A stretch of 64,000 nucleotides of DNA from Pseudomonadales bacterium (GTDB lineage Bacteria > Pseudomonadota > Gammaproteobacteria > Pseudomonadales > Ketobacteraceae), in NCBI GenBank assembly GCA_020062665.1, contig JAGUVW010000013.1, forward strand, positions 124,001-188,000, given 5' to 3'. Of the stretch, positions 1-7,373 are shown piece after piece. A program made the translations under genes and the position numbers. The stretch's first letter is position 1. Every line of letters starts with the position of its first letter. The notes beneath the pieces were generated by a model. It had not been told where the DNA came from. It searched no databases and saw only the letters and a list, made by a program, of their open reading frames with translations.

Positions 1-3
1 GAC

Positions 4-765
4 ATGACGCTCGCCACCGCATCCCCCATCGCCGCCTTCGTAACCGGTATCGAATTGCAGGGCAACACGCCGGATCTGCCTGCGCTGGGTGCCGATTTCC
101 ATCGCGTGCTGCTCAACGATCTGGGCTTTTTCCATCACCTGCAACCGTGCGCCACACCCGCCGGGCGCTTTCTGTTGCTGTGGATTCAACCTGACACGGA
201 TGACAATGAACGCTACTGGCATTCTCTGCGCACACTGAACGATCGCCTGGATGAACTCGGGGCGGAACGCAACACCGTGATCACCCGCCTGCTGGTGCAC
301 CACGGCATTGTGTTCACCCGGAAAAACGCGACGCTGGACGAATACGTGGGCTCCGCGATTCGCACCGTGCAGATGGAACTGACGCGCATGCCTGTCACCA
401 CCGGCCGCGCCGCGACAGCCGCACTGGCGGCGCAGATGACGAAACAGAATGCCCTGGGTGTCGCCGTGTCCGAACCCCGACGCGGCGACAGCGTCTATCC
501 GCTCTGGGGCCTGCAACTCAAACCCGCCATCACGGTGAAACGGGTACAGCCGGGGCTACCACGGCTGACGCACGTGGACATCGAATACGTGCGGGAACAG
601 ATGGCGCGGCAGATCGGCCCCTTTGCCAATACACTGGTGCACACCGCCGTGCGGCGAGCGCGCTCACCCCGCGATCTGGTGCTGAGCCTCAGCCTGGAGA
701 TCGACGATCCCCGCGCCCGCACCCGCTTCGTCCAGACCCTGAATGCCTATTTCGACAAATCCTGA
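4..765 (+). CDS. Unknown 253-aa protein
   Basis: An open frame with good coding character runs almost from the window edge to a TGA at 763-765. No in-frame stop lies upstream in the three visible bases, so the true start could be outside the window. The product is soluble-looking, without signal peptide or membrane segment, rich in Arg/Thr/Leu, with a conserved-looking core around residues 80-130. I do not recognise the family. It ends 69 bases before the next start on the same strand, so it may be co-transcribed with the DUF971 gene. Confidence 0.7.
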   Translation: MTLATASPIAAFVTGIELQGNTPDLPALGADFHRVLLNDLGFFHHLQPCATPAGRFLLLWIQPDTDDNERYWHSLRTLNDRLDELGAERNTVITRLLVHHGIVFTRKNATLDEYVGSAIRTVQMELTRMPVTTGRAATAALAAQMTKQNALGVAVSEPRRGDSVYPLWGLQLKPAITVKRVQPGLPRLTHVDIEYVREQMARQIGPFANTLVHTAVRRARSPRDLVLSLSLEIDDPRARTRFVQTLNAYFDKS

Positions 766-834
766 CACTGGCAATGGCGGCCATTTCGTACCATCATGGC
801 GCTATTCCTCTCACTGCCACGCTGTCTGCTCACC

Positions 835-1203
835 ATGACTCCGACCGAAATCAAACTCCACACCGAATCCCGCGAACTCGAACTCGTCTATGCCGGCGGT
901 GAATCCCACCGCCTCAGCTACGAACTGCTGCGCGTGCTGTCGCCTTCCGCCGAAGTGCGCGGCCACGGCAAACCTGTCCTGCAGACCGGCAAGAAGTTCG
1001 TCACCATCCGCGACATCGAACCGGTCGGCAACTACGCCATCAAGATCACCTTCGACGACGGCCACGACTCCGGCCTGTATTCGTGGAGCTATCTGCACGA
1101 ACTGTGTAGCAACAAGGACAAACTCTGGAACGACTACCTGCAGCAACTGGAGCAGGCCGGCGGCAAACGGGAACCGTCCATGATCGGCTCCTGGAAGCCC
1201 TGA
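835..1203 (+). CDS. DUF971 family protein
   Basis: The 122-aa product has the compact DUF971 fold (the gamma-butyrobetaine hydroxylase N-terminal-like domain, a small Zn/Fe-S linked beta domain). Diagnostic features are the early 'SHRLSYELLRVLSPSAEV' stretch and the later 'DGHDSGLYSWSYLHEL' stretch. An upstream in-frame ATG at 796 would add 13 hydrophobic residues atypical of the family, so the ATG at 835 is preferred. DUF971 genes often lie close to ubiquinone, hisE or Hsl genes in gammaproteobacteria. The biochemical role is unknown. The next gene, corA, begins 31 bases downstream. Confidence 0.85.
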   Translation: MTPTEIKLHTESRELELVYAGGESHRLSYELLRVLSPSAEVRGHGKPVLQTGKKFVTIRDIEPVGNYAIKITFDDGHDSGLYSWSYLHELCSNKDKLWNDYLQQLEQAGGKREPSMIGSWKP

Positions 1204-1234
1204 CCAACTGCCTTTTCGCCGCAGGAGCGCCGCC

Positions 1235-2206
1235 ATGTCCACGGTCATCAACAGCATCGCGTACCGCAAAGGCCACCGCATCGGTGACGTCGCCATCGAC
1301 GACATCAGCGAAGCGCTCACGCAACCAGACACCTTCATCTGGCTGGGGCTGCACGAACCGGACATGCCCCTGCTGCGCAAAATGCAGGAAGAATTCAGCC
1401 TGCACGAACTGGCCATCGAAGATGCGTCCAAGGCCCACCAGCGCCCCAAGCTGGAAGAATACGGCGACTCCCTTTTTATCGTGCTGAAAACCGCACTGCT
1501 GAAAGATGACAAGGTGACACTGGGCGAAACCCATCTGTTCGTCGGCAGAAATTTCATCGTCTCTGTCCGCCATGGCCCGTCGTCACCCCACATCGGCGTG
1601 CGCGAGCATTGCGAGAAATCCCCGCGCATGCTGGAAAAAGGCCCCGGCTTTGCACTCTACGCACTGATGGATTTTGTGGTGGATCACTACCAGCCCATCG
1701 TCACCCAGTTCGGCCAGCAACTGGAAGAACTCGAAGCCACGCTGTTTAAAGGCAAATTCGACAAACACGTGATGGCCCACATGTACGATCTGAAACGCCA
1801 GCTGCTGCGCCTGCGCAACATCATGCTGCCGCTGGATGAAATCTGTGGCCAGCTCATGCGCTTTCACGAGGATATTGTTGCCAAGGAACTGCGCGCGTAT
1901 TTCCGTGACGTGCGCGACCACGTGGCGCGACAGATCAGCGTAGTGGACAGTCTGCGGGAAATGCTGTCGGCCGCCATGCAGGTGTACCTGGCGCTGGTGG
2001 CCGTGCGCCAGAATGAAGTGGTGAAAAGCCTCGCCGGCTGGGGCGCGATTCTTGCGCTGCCCACTGTGGTGTTCAGCCTGTATGGCATGAACTTCGATGT
2101 CATGCCGGAGCTGCAGTGGCGTTTTGCCTATCCCGTCACGCTCGGATTCACACTTGTCGGCTGCCTGTTGCTGCATCGCCGGCTGAAACGCGCAGGCTGG
2201 GTCTAA
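1235..2206 (+). CDS. corA: CorA/ZntB-type divalent metal transporter
   Basis: This 323-aa protein belongs to the CorA family of pentameric inner-membrane channels for Mg2+ and related divalent ions. A long soluble N-terminal domain is followed by a helix-rich stalk (about residues 150-255). Two C-terminal membrane helices follow, with the signature GMN at about residues 284-286 in the loop between them, and a basic tail ends the protein. The start is supported by an AGGAG ribosome site at 1222-1226. Sequence alone does not separate Mg2+/Co2+ uptake (CorA) from Zn2+ efflux (ZntB). It is the last gene before a 211-base gap and so probably ends a transcription unit. Confidence 0.9.
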   Translation: MSTVINSIAYRKGHRIGDVAIDDISEALTQPDTFIWLGLHEPDMPLLRKMQEEFSLHELAIEDASKAHQRPKLEEYGDSLFIVLKTALLKDDKVTLGETHLFVGRNFIVSVRHGPSSPHIGVREHCEKSPRMLEKGPGFALYALMDFVVDHYQPIVTQFGQQLEELEATLFKGKFDKHVMAHMYDLKRQLLRLRNIMLPLDEICGQLMRFHEDIVAKELRAYFRDVRDHVARQISVVDSLREMLSAAMQVYLALVAVRQNEVVKSLAGWGAILALPTVVFSLYGMNFDVMPELQWRFAYPVTLGFTLVGCLLLHRRLKRAGWV

Positions 2207-2417
2207 CCTCACCCGCTATCACATCGTCACGTAACACAATTGTAGTTTCTGGCCACCAGCCAACGTCTTTGCACATTCTGCGAATCCATTCCGCTCCCGC
2301 AATAAATCACTCCATCGGATGATATTTCCGTTCGCGTTTCTCACTAAGCTGCGCGACATGGGACAGGCTGTTCGTCCCTGCACTTATTGATCAAACAAAT
2401 ATCCAGGGAGAGGAATC

Positions 2418-4514
2418 ATGAATGCAAAGACACACCTGCGCATCAGACGCATGCTGAGCATACCGCTGGCATTGGCGCTGATCGCACCACTGACCGCCTG
2501 CAACGCCGACTGGCTGAACAACGAAGAAATGGTGCTGGACATATCCTGGCCGTCGGGATTTTTTGCCCAGGGATTTCCCACCAATCTGCGCAACCACGAC
2601 GGCAACATCAACGTCAGTGATTTTCCGCGCCCGCTCAATCTTTTTTCACTCACCTACAAACTGCAGCTGACGCAAACGGATTTCGGCTACTCGCCCGCGA
2701 TGCCGCTGTACATGCAGTTTGAAAGTGGATTCGCGGGGGCCGCCGACATTGCCGCATTGAACGCGGCCGCCTTTGCAGCGCCGAATGCGCCGGTGCAGCT
2801 GATCGACATCGATCCGGATTCGCCGGATTACGGCGCACGTTTTCCCCTGCAGATCGACATCACGGCTGCCGCGGATCTCTATCGGCCGAAAAATCTGTTG
2901 CAGGTGCGGCCCGTGGGCAAGCCGCTGCGGGAAAACACCACTTACGCTCTGATTGCCACGCGCCAGCTTGCCGCCAACGCCACCACCATCCAACCCAACC
3001 GCGTGCTGACAGCATTGCTGGAAGGTCGCAACCCCTGGCTGATCAATCCGCTGATGCTGCCCAGCGACGCCGCCCGCGCCAGAACGGTGTACGCGCCGCT
3101 GCAGCAGTTCATGTCCGGTCACGGCATCCACAGCAGCGACATCATCGGCGCCACCGTGTGGACAACTGGCACGCCCACCCGCTATCTGCAACAGATCATG
3201 GATCGCATCGTGCAGTGGCAGCCATCGCAACCCACACAGGCGTGGACATTGCGCGAAGAAACCGCCGACTACTGCGTGCTGGAATCCCGCTGGCAGGCGC
3301 CAGGACTGCAACGCGGCGCGATTCCGTATTTCACCCACGGCACCATCGCGTTCAATGGCAACGGCGATCCCCTCACGCAATATCAGCGCAGCACGCCGGT
3401 GATCGTCACCCTGCCGAAACAGCCGATGCCAGCCAATGGATTCCCGATACTGCACTACCATCACGGCACCGGTGGCAAGGCCACGCAAGTATTCGAGCGT
3501 GGTTACACCGATGCCAACGGCCAGCAGGTTTATACCGGCAGCCCGGCGCAGGTGGCTGCGCAACGAGGCTGGGCGACTGCCGCGATGGGCGGACACCTGG
3601 GCGCCGATCACCAGGAACAGCTGCGCCTGATCGACCAGCTGCTGGATCTGATTCCCGGCTTCACACTCAATCACGCCACCTACAACTTTCTCAATCCCGC
3701 TGCGATGCGCGACAACTTTGTGCAGATGGTGGTGGAGCGCACGCTCTACCGAAAAATGATTCTGCAGCAGCCGTTCGACGCAAACCTGTGTCCTGAAGCC
3801 GCGGGCGCAAGCAGCCAGATTTATTTCGACACGGACACACAGGCGGTGATGGGGCAATCGCTGGGTTCGATGACAGCGTCTGCCGTGGCCGTGCACGATC
3901 AGGACTACCAGGGATTGATCGCCACTGGCGCCGGCACGTTCGGCCTGGGGCTGGCGCTGTTCTACTCCATCGGCGCAACCGATGTGGGCGGCACCATCGA
4001 GCAGATCTACCTGAACGTGCCACCGGGCAGCGTCACCGGCGACCTGTTCCATCCGGTGTGGGCGCTGGCGGAACTGGCGCTCGCACCCGCCAACGTTGCA
4101 CTGCACACCGCTCAATGGCTGCACGCGCCGGCACAATTCGCCGCGCCGCCGCACGCACTGGTGGTAGAAGGCCACTACGATGAACAGGTCACGCTGCCCA
4201 TGCAGCGCCCCTACCTGATCAGCCTGGGCACGGATTTTGTGAACGAGGAACTGGATGTGGCGGAGGCAGACCAACTGCTGCCCGCGCTGGAAACGGCCGG
4301 CTACTCCCAACAGTTCTCGCCGGTGAGCGGCAATCGCGCTGGCCGTACCGTGGCGGTGGTGCGCTATCCCGAGGACGGCATTCTCACCGGGCATCATGTG
4401 GCGTTCCAGTATGCGCAGCCGCAGCATCAGTACGGCTGTTTTCTGGAAGACATTGCAGCGGGCGTGACGCCCGTGATTATTAGAGGGGAAAACCTGGGGG
4501 GAGGTTGTCGGTGA
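2418..4514 (+). CDS. Large alpha/beta-hydrolase (lipase-like) lipoprotein
   Basis: The 698-aa product starts with a lipoprotein signal peptide ending in the lipobox L-T-A-C, with the acylated cysteine at about residue 28, so it should be anchored to the outer membrane or periplasmic face. The middle of the protein carries an HGTGG oxyanion-hole-like motif and a nucleophile elbow GQSLG with the serine at about residue 481. A late GHH near residue 658 could supply the histidine. The overall architecture resembles large bacterial lipoprotein lipases and lysophospholipases such as VolA, but substrate is unknown. A strong ribosome site (GGGAGAGG) precedes the ATG. A terminator follows directly. 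Confidence 0.75.
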   Translation: MNAKTHLRIRRMLSIPLALALIAPLTACNADWLNNEEMVLDISWPSGFFAQGFPTNLRNHDGNINVSDFPRPLNLFSLTYKLQLTQTDFGYSPAMPLYMQFESGFAGAADIAALNAAAFAAPNAPVQLIDIDPDSPDYGARFPLQIDITAAADLYRPKNLLQVRPVGKPLRENTTYALIATRQLAANATTIQPNRVLTALLEGRNPWLINPLMLPSDAARARTVYAPLQQFMSGHGIHSSDIIGATVWTTGTPTRYLQQIMDRIVQWQPSQPTQAWTLREETADYCVLESRWQAPGLQRGAIPYFTHGTIAFNGNGDPLTQYQRSTPVIVTLPKQPMPANGFPILHYHHGTGGKATQVFERGYTDANGQQVYTGSPAQVAAQRGWATAAMGGHLGADHQEQLRLIDQLLDLIPGFTLNHATYNFLNPAAMRDNFVQMVVERTLYRKMILQQPFDANLCPEAAGASSQIYFDTDTQAVMGQSLGSMTASAVAVHDQDYQGLIATGAGTFGLGLALFYSIGATDVGGTIEQIYLNVPPGSVTGDLFHPVWALAELALAPANVALHTAQWLHAPAQFAAPPHALVVEGHYDEQVTLPMQRPYLISLGTDFVNEELDVAEADQLLPALETAGYSQQFSPVSGNRAGRTVAVVRYPEDGILTGHHVAFQYAQPQHQYGCFLEDIAAGVTPVIIRGENLGGGCR

Positions 4515-4529
4515 GGTAAGTGCTGGTCA

Positions 4530-4560
4530 GGGCCTGCCGAATGGCGGCAGGCCCTTTGTC
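4530..4560 (+). terminator. Rho-independent terminator after the lipoprotein gene
   Basis: Nine-base arms GGGCCTGCC (4530-4538) and GGCAGGCCC (4546-4554) form a perfect hairpin with a 7-base loop, followed by TTTGTCT. It sits 15 bases beyond the stop codon. It also separates the lipoprotein gene from the convergent toxin gene. Confidence 0.85.
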
Positions 4561-4904
4561 TAAAGACCCAATACCAACCTCAATCCTTCATCAAGCGCAT
4601 TTAGATGTTGCGCATTAAGCTTCGACACCCGTTCAGCAAGAAATGTCTTGTCGAGGGTGATGAGCTGGCTGACGTTAACGACGGAATCCATTGCCAGCTT
4701 CGAATGCTTCTTTGCCAGCAAAACATTTCCGGGAGCATCTGCGAGACGTAAATTGGATGTAACAACCACTGCCAGAACCGTGCTTATTCTGCTGTCGTTA
4801 AATTCGTTTGCAGAAACAATGACAACTGGCCTCCGAAAACCCGGCTCTGAACCTCTTGGCTCACCCAAGGAGGCCCACCAAATTTCTCCCTTCTTCACTA
4901 CCAA
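4560..4904 (-). CDS. MazF/PemK-like endoribonuclease toxin
   Basis: The 114-aa protein has the MazF/PemK N-terminal pattern: a KKGEIWWASLG strand, then the GSEPGFRRPVVIVS motif holding the conserved Arg/Pro active-site loop, and a downstream T/S-containing strand ('VVVTSNLRLADAPGNV'). This family cuts mRNA at short sequences to halt growth. Length is normal, and no frameshift is seen, so the toxin looks intact. It overlaps the antitoxin gene upstream by 7 bases, the usual coupled antitoxin-toxin order. It lies at the edge of the accessory island. Confidence 0.9.
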   Translation of the reverse strand: MVVKKGEIWWASLGEPRGSEPGFRRPVVIVSANEFNDSRISTVLAVVVTSNLRLADAPGNVLLAKKHSKLAMDSVVNVSQLITLDKTFLAERVSKLNAQHLNALDEGLRLVLGL

Positions 4905-5134
4905 TCTTCCTTGTCTATGGAGCGGTTCTGGAGTTTGTAGTATTCCTCATCGAGCGCGTTACTTTCCGCGCCGTAAATGTCGTTGAGGCGCGCAGTAACA
5001 CCCTGACTTCTGTGTTGCTTTATAAAGGCTTCAACCGCTTTTGAATAAAGTTCGCTGCGTGATACTCCCAGCCGGTTAGCCAGAGACTCAGCAGCTTCAA
5101 ATACTTGGTCAGGGATAGAGATCGCTGTTTTCAT
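4898..5134 (-). CDS. MazE/RHH-type antitoxin
   Basis: The 78-aa product begins MKTAISIPDQVFEAAESLA, a ribbon-helix-helix DNA-binding strand and helices, followed by 'LGVSRSELYSKAVEAFI', then an acidic tail that would wrap the toxin. An in-frame TTG/ATG start six codons further upstream is possible, but the ATG at 5134 gives the canonical N-terminus. This antitoxin should neutralise the adjacent MazF-like toxin and repress the pair. An interrupted inverted repeat (TATAACC, 1-base gap, GGTTATA) lies immediately upstream at about 5146-5158 and could be its operator. Confidence 0.88.
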   Translation of the reverse strand: MKTAISIPDQVFEAAESLANRLGVSRSELYSKAVEAFIKQHRSQGVTARLNDIYGAESNALDEEYYKLQNRSIDKEDW

Positions 5135-5142
5135 AAGCGCAA

Positions 5143-5160
5143 GTATAACCAAGGTTATAC
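5143..5160. promoter_or_regulatory. Candidate autoregulatory operator of the toxin-antitoxin pair
   Basis: The bases upstream of the antitoxin start read AGTATAACCAAGGTTATACC, an imperfect palindrome with GTATAACC and GGTTATAC arms around AA. Ribbon-helix-helix antitoxins normally bind such a repeat over their own promoter. The position, 9 bases from the start codon, is right for repression. Function is inferred from position and symmetry only. Confidence 0.6.
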
Positions 5161-5219
5161 CGCCTGTAAATGGGCGAGCGATTGTTCAGTCCTGGTGCGC
5201 TCCAGATGCACCCTGGCGC

Positions 5220-5468
5220 CTAGCAACTGATATCCGCTTCCACAAAATAGGAATACCGCTCGAAATCCCAGTCCACTTTATTGCGCAGATAGCCTTGCAC
5301 AAACTCCGCGCAATCCGGCAACACTGGATAGCTGTCATACATAGGGTTGTCGGGCAGCACGCCGAATTTCTTCTGGAAATCCGGCAGCGAAAACCGGCTG
5401 AACTGAACCTCGGTAACAAAAGCGCCATCGGGCTTTGCGAACACGCGAACCCAGCGATCTATATACAT
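5220..5468 (-). CDS. Unknown 82-aa protein
   Basis: A small acidic, aromatic-rich protein (many Phe, Tyr, Asp) without signal peptide or membrane segment. A good ribosome site, AGGGAG, lies about 8 bases before the ATG on the minus strand, which favours a real gene. I do not recognise the family. It lies between the toxin-antitoxin pair and the palindrome array, all on the minus strand, a setting typical of cassette-like accessory genes. It could be an immunity or orphan cassette protein, but nothing in the sequence shows that. Confidence 0.55.
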   Translation of the reverse strand: MYIDRWVRVFAKPDGAFVTEVQFSRFSLPDFQKKFGVLPDNPMYDSYPVLPDCAEFVQGYLRNKVDWDFERYSYFVEADISC

Positions 5469-5485
5469 TCATGCAACTCCCTGCT

Positions 5486-5845
5486 GGCAAGTAGCTTGCC
5501 CGATTGTAGCAAGCGCCTTCACTGAAGTGGCCAGCGGCCTAAACCGGGCAAGCCAAAGGCCTTCGACGGCTAGCCGGCGGCTTACGCGGTTGAACAAATC
5601 GCCATCAGCGCCTAGACCGGCGGCCTCCCCTGGCAAAGCGAACCGCCTTCAGCGCCTAAGCCGGTGGCTTACCTGATTGAGCAAAACGCCATCAGTGTGT
5701 AGGCCGATGGCCTACCTGGCTGAACAAAACACTATCAGCACCTTAGCCGGTGGCCTACCCTGCCCTAGCCAGCGGGCCAGGCGGACTAGCAGCACCGGCT
5801 AGCGCCGCTAAGCCATTGGCTTGTGCCGCAAGCCCTTCGCCTTGC
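5486..5845. repeat. Array of short palindromes on a ~21.5 bp lattice
   Basis: About a dozen short inverted repeats of the form (T)A-GCC-NNN-GGC-T(A) lie in line. Clear examples are GGCAAG-TAG-CTTGCC centred at 5493, GGCC-AGC-GGCC at 5534, AAGCC-AAA-GGCCTT at 5556, TAAGCC-GGT-GGCTTA at 5664, TAGGCC-GAT-GGCCTA at 5707, TTAGCC-GGT-GGCCTA at 5750, TAAGCC-ATT-GGCTTG at 5816. Further members are centred near 5577, 5620, 5772, 5794 and 5837. Centre-to-centre steps are 21-22 or 43-44 bases, i.e. two or four helical turns. Between 5571 and 5742 the unit is a degenerate 43-44 bp direct repeat that also carries a tGAaCAAAaCgCcATCAG spacer. The period is not a multiple of three and no gene is evident, so the array is non-coding. 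Confidence 0.8.
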
Positions 5846-5984
5846 CAGCACGATCCCTCGGCACCAGCGTGGCAGCCGGACGCGAGGTGCTGGGAGGATT
5901 GCTTGCTGGGGGAGAACGCAGTCAGCCCATACGCCTACACCGCCGCGCGCTGACTTTGACCCTAACGAATACCAGTTGAACCCT

Positions 5985-6178
5985 GGGGACGAAGATGCCG
6001 CCAGACATTACCGCTAACCAAAGCCCACCTCAAGCGGGAAGGAAGAATCATCGGCAACAACGATCTGCTGATTGCAGCCCACGCGCGCAGCCTGGATGCG
6101 GTAATCGTAACAAACAACACCAGGGGATTTTCCAGAGTGCCGGACCTGACGATTGAGGATTGGCTTGAAAGGATTTAG
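5985..6178 (+). pseudogene. vapC (PIN-domain toxin) C-terminal remnant, frameshifted
   Basis: Two reading frames together encode the C-terminal half of a VapC ribonuclease toxin. The first frame gives GDEDAARHYR and stops at TAA 6015. The second continues with 'LTKAHLKREGRIIGNNDLLIAA', then 'HARSLDAVIVTNNTRGFSRV' and 'PDLTIEDWLERI' to TAG at 6176. These carry the PIN-family signature G-x-x-D-x-L-I-A-A-H and TNNTR-x-F-x-R-V. Losing one base near 6013 explains the shift. The N-terminal half with the first acidic residues and any VapB partner are absent. This is a dead toxin fragment within the accessory island. Confidence 0.8.
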
Positions 6179-6204
6179 CACGGCTACGGTCGAATTGCTC
6201 GTCG

Positions 6205-6265
6205 GGGATTGACGCTGGAGTTAAGCGCGAGCGTAGCGCGCTCCGCTTGAGCGACTTGTTATGAG
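6205..6265 (-). repeat. attC-like integron recombination site (partly degraded)
   Basis: Read on the minus strand, the site starts with ATAACAA, followed by GTCGCTCAAGC, a GC-rich inner stem, then GCTTAACTCCAGCG and GTCAATC. This order closely follows 59-base elements such as that of aadA: R'' with AAC, L'' CTCAAGC, imperfect stem, L' GCTTAA, R'. The stem pairs TTAAGCGcGAGCG (6221-6233) with CGCTCCGCTTGA (6239-6250) with a single unpaired base, as attC sites show. The R' box reads GTC instead of the required GTT, so recombination is probably impaired. No integrase gene lies in the window. Confidence 0.55.
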
Positions 6266-6277
6266 CCTTGGATTCAT

Positions 6278-7348
6278 ATACTAACTGCAACACGCCCCAA
6301 AATAAGAGAGGCGATCTGTCATACTGATTCTTTCTTTACACCCGCCAAGATGTGAGAAAGCACCATGACGTACAAACAGATCACCTCAGAGGAAAGGTAT
6401 ACAATTTATACGCTTCGAAAACAAGGCAAGAGCAATTGCTATATTGCAAAGTTTCTCGGCCGCCATCGCTGCACCATTGGACGCGAGATCAGGCGCAATG
6501 CCAGTCCCTCTCATGGAGCTTACGAAGCTGATCGTGCAGACGCAAGATCCAGAGTGCGCCGTAGCAGGTCGCGCCGTAATGCGCAGTTCACGCCTTCTGA
6601 CTTCGCCAAAGTTGAAGGCTTATTACACCAAGATTGGAGCCCTGAGCAGATCGCGGGGACATTGCGCAAATCTGGAGAACTTTCCATCAGCCATGAAACA
6701 ATCTATCGCTACGTTTGGAGCGACATGGCTAACGGTGGAGCGCTTTGGAAACACCTGCGCCAGTCAACCAAGCAGCGCCGAAAGCGCTACAAATCCTACG
6801 ATTCAAGGGGGCGACTGGCCAACAAACGCATGATCAGCGAAAGGCCATCAATCGTTGATCGACGCACAACCATTGGCCACTGGGAAATCGACACGGTACA
6901 TGGCCGAGGCTCAAGCCACTGCATTGTTACCTTGGTTGAACGCAAGTCAGGATATCTTTTAATAGGCAAATTGCCAGACAAGAGCACGGAGTCTCTCAAT
7001 GCCAGGATCAAGCTGCTCCTGGATCGCTACGCCGGAGATTTCAAAACCATTACGGCCGACAATGGTACCGAGTTCCACCAATACAAAAAGATAGAAGAAC
7101 ATAGTGATGCTACTTTCTACTTTGCAAACCCCCACCACTCTATGGGAGCGCGGCACAAACGAGAACACAAACGGACTGATCAGACAATATCTACCAAAAT
7201 CAAAAAGTATGTTCGGTATAACACAGCAGGAGTGTAACGCTATTGCTAACAAACTGAACAACAGGCCACGCAAACGACACGACTTTAAAACGCCGAAGGA
7301 AATATTTTATGGCCTATAGCCCATTATGTTGCGCTTCAAACTTGATAC
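6278..7348 (+). mobile_element. IS30-family insertion sequence (defective), ends approximate
   Basis: The element carries one IS30-type transposase gene broken by a frameshift. Candidate terminal repeats share GCAACA: left ...AACTGCAACACGCC near 6285-6297 and, reversed, right ...GAAGCGCAACATAA near 7323-7337. The match is short and interrupted, so the boundaries are tentative and no target duplication is claimed. It is inserted between the attC-like site and an AT-rich orphan gene. Its GC content is well below that of the flanking chromosome. Confidence 0.7.
6365..7319 (+). pseudogene. IS30-family transposase, frameshifted
   Basis: The N-terminal helix-turn-helix ('QITSEERYTIYTLRKQGKS', 'IAKFLGRHRCTIGREIRRN') and the core with DTVHG and TADNGTEF (first and second catalytic Asp) are read in one frame up to 7141. 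The C-terminal block WERGTNENTNGLIRQYLPKS, holding the third catalytic residue (Glu), and the end KTPKEIFYGL are read in the next frame to TAG 7319. An extra A at about 7142, between the Ser of HHS and Trp of WERGT, accounts for the shift. Unless there is frameshifting at this point, which lacks an obvious slippery run, the enzyme is inactive. Confidence 0.88.
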
Positions 7349-7373
7349 TAGGAGCAGACTTAATCGTATAAGA

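Noticed and set aside
5521-5950. A CRISPR array
   Set aside because: Repeats are only short palindromes on a 21-43 bp step, with no identical 24-37 bp repeat or unique 30-40 bp spacers, and no cas genes are near.
5750-6017. Small plus-strand frames of 64-67 aa across the palindrome array
   Set aside because: Ala/Pro-rich translation of repeats; the 43-bp period is not a codon multiple. Only the last ten residues belong to the vapC remnant.
6048-6293. An 81-aa minus-strand frame containing AHNKSLKRSALRSRL
   Set aside because: This is a translation across the attC-like hairpin and the vapC remnant, not a gene.
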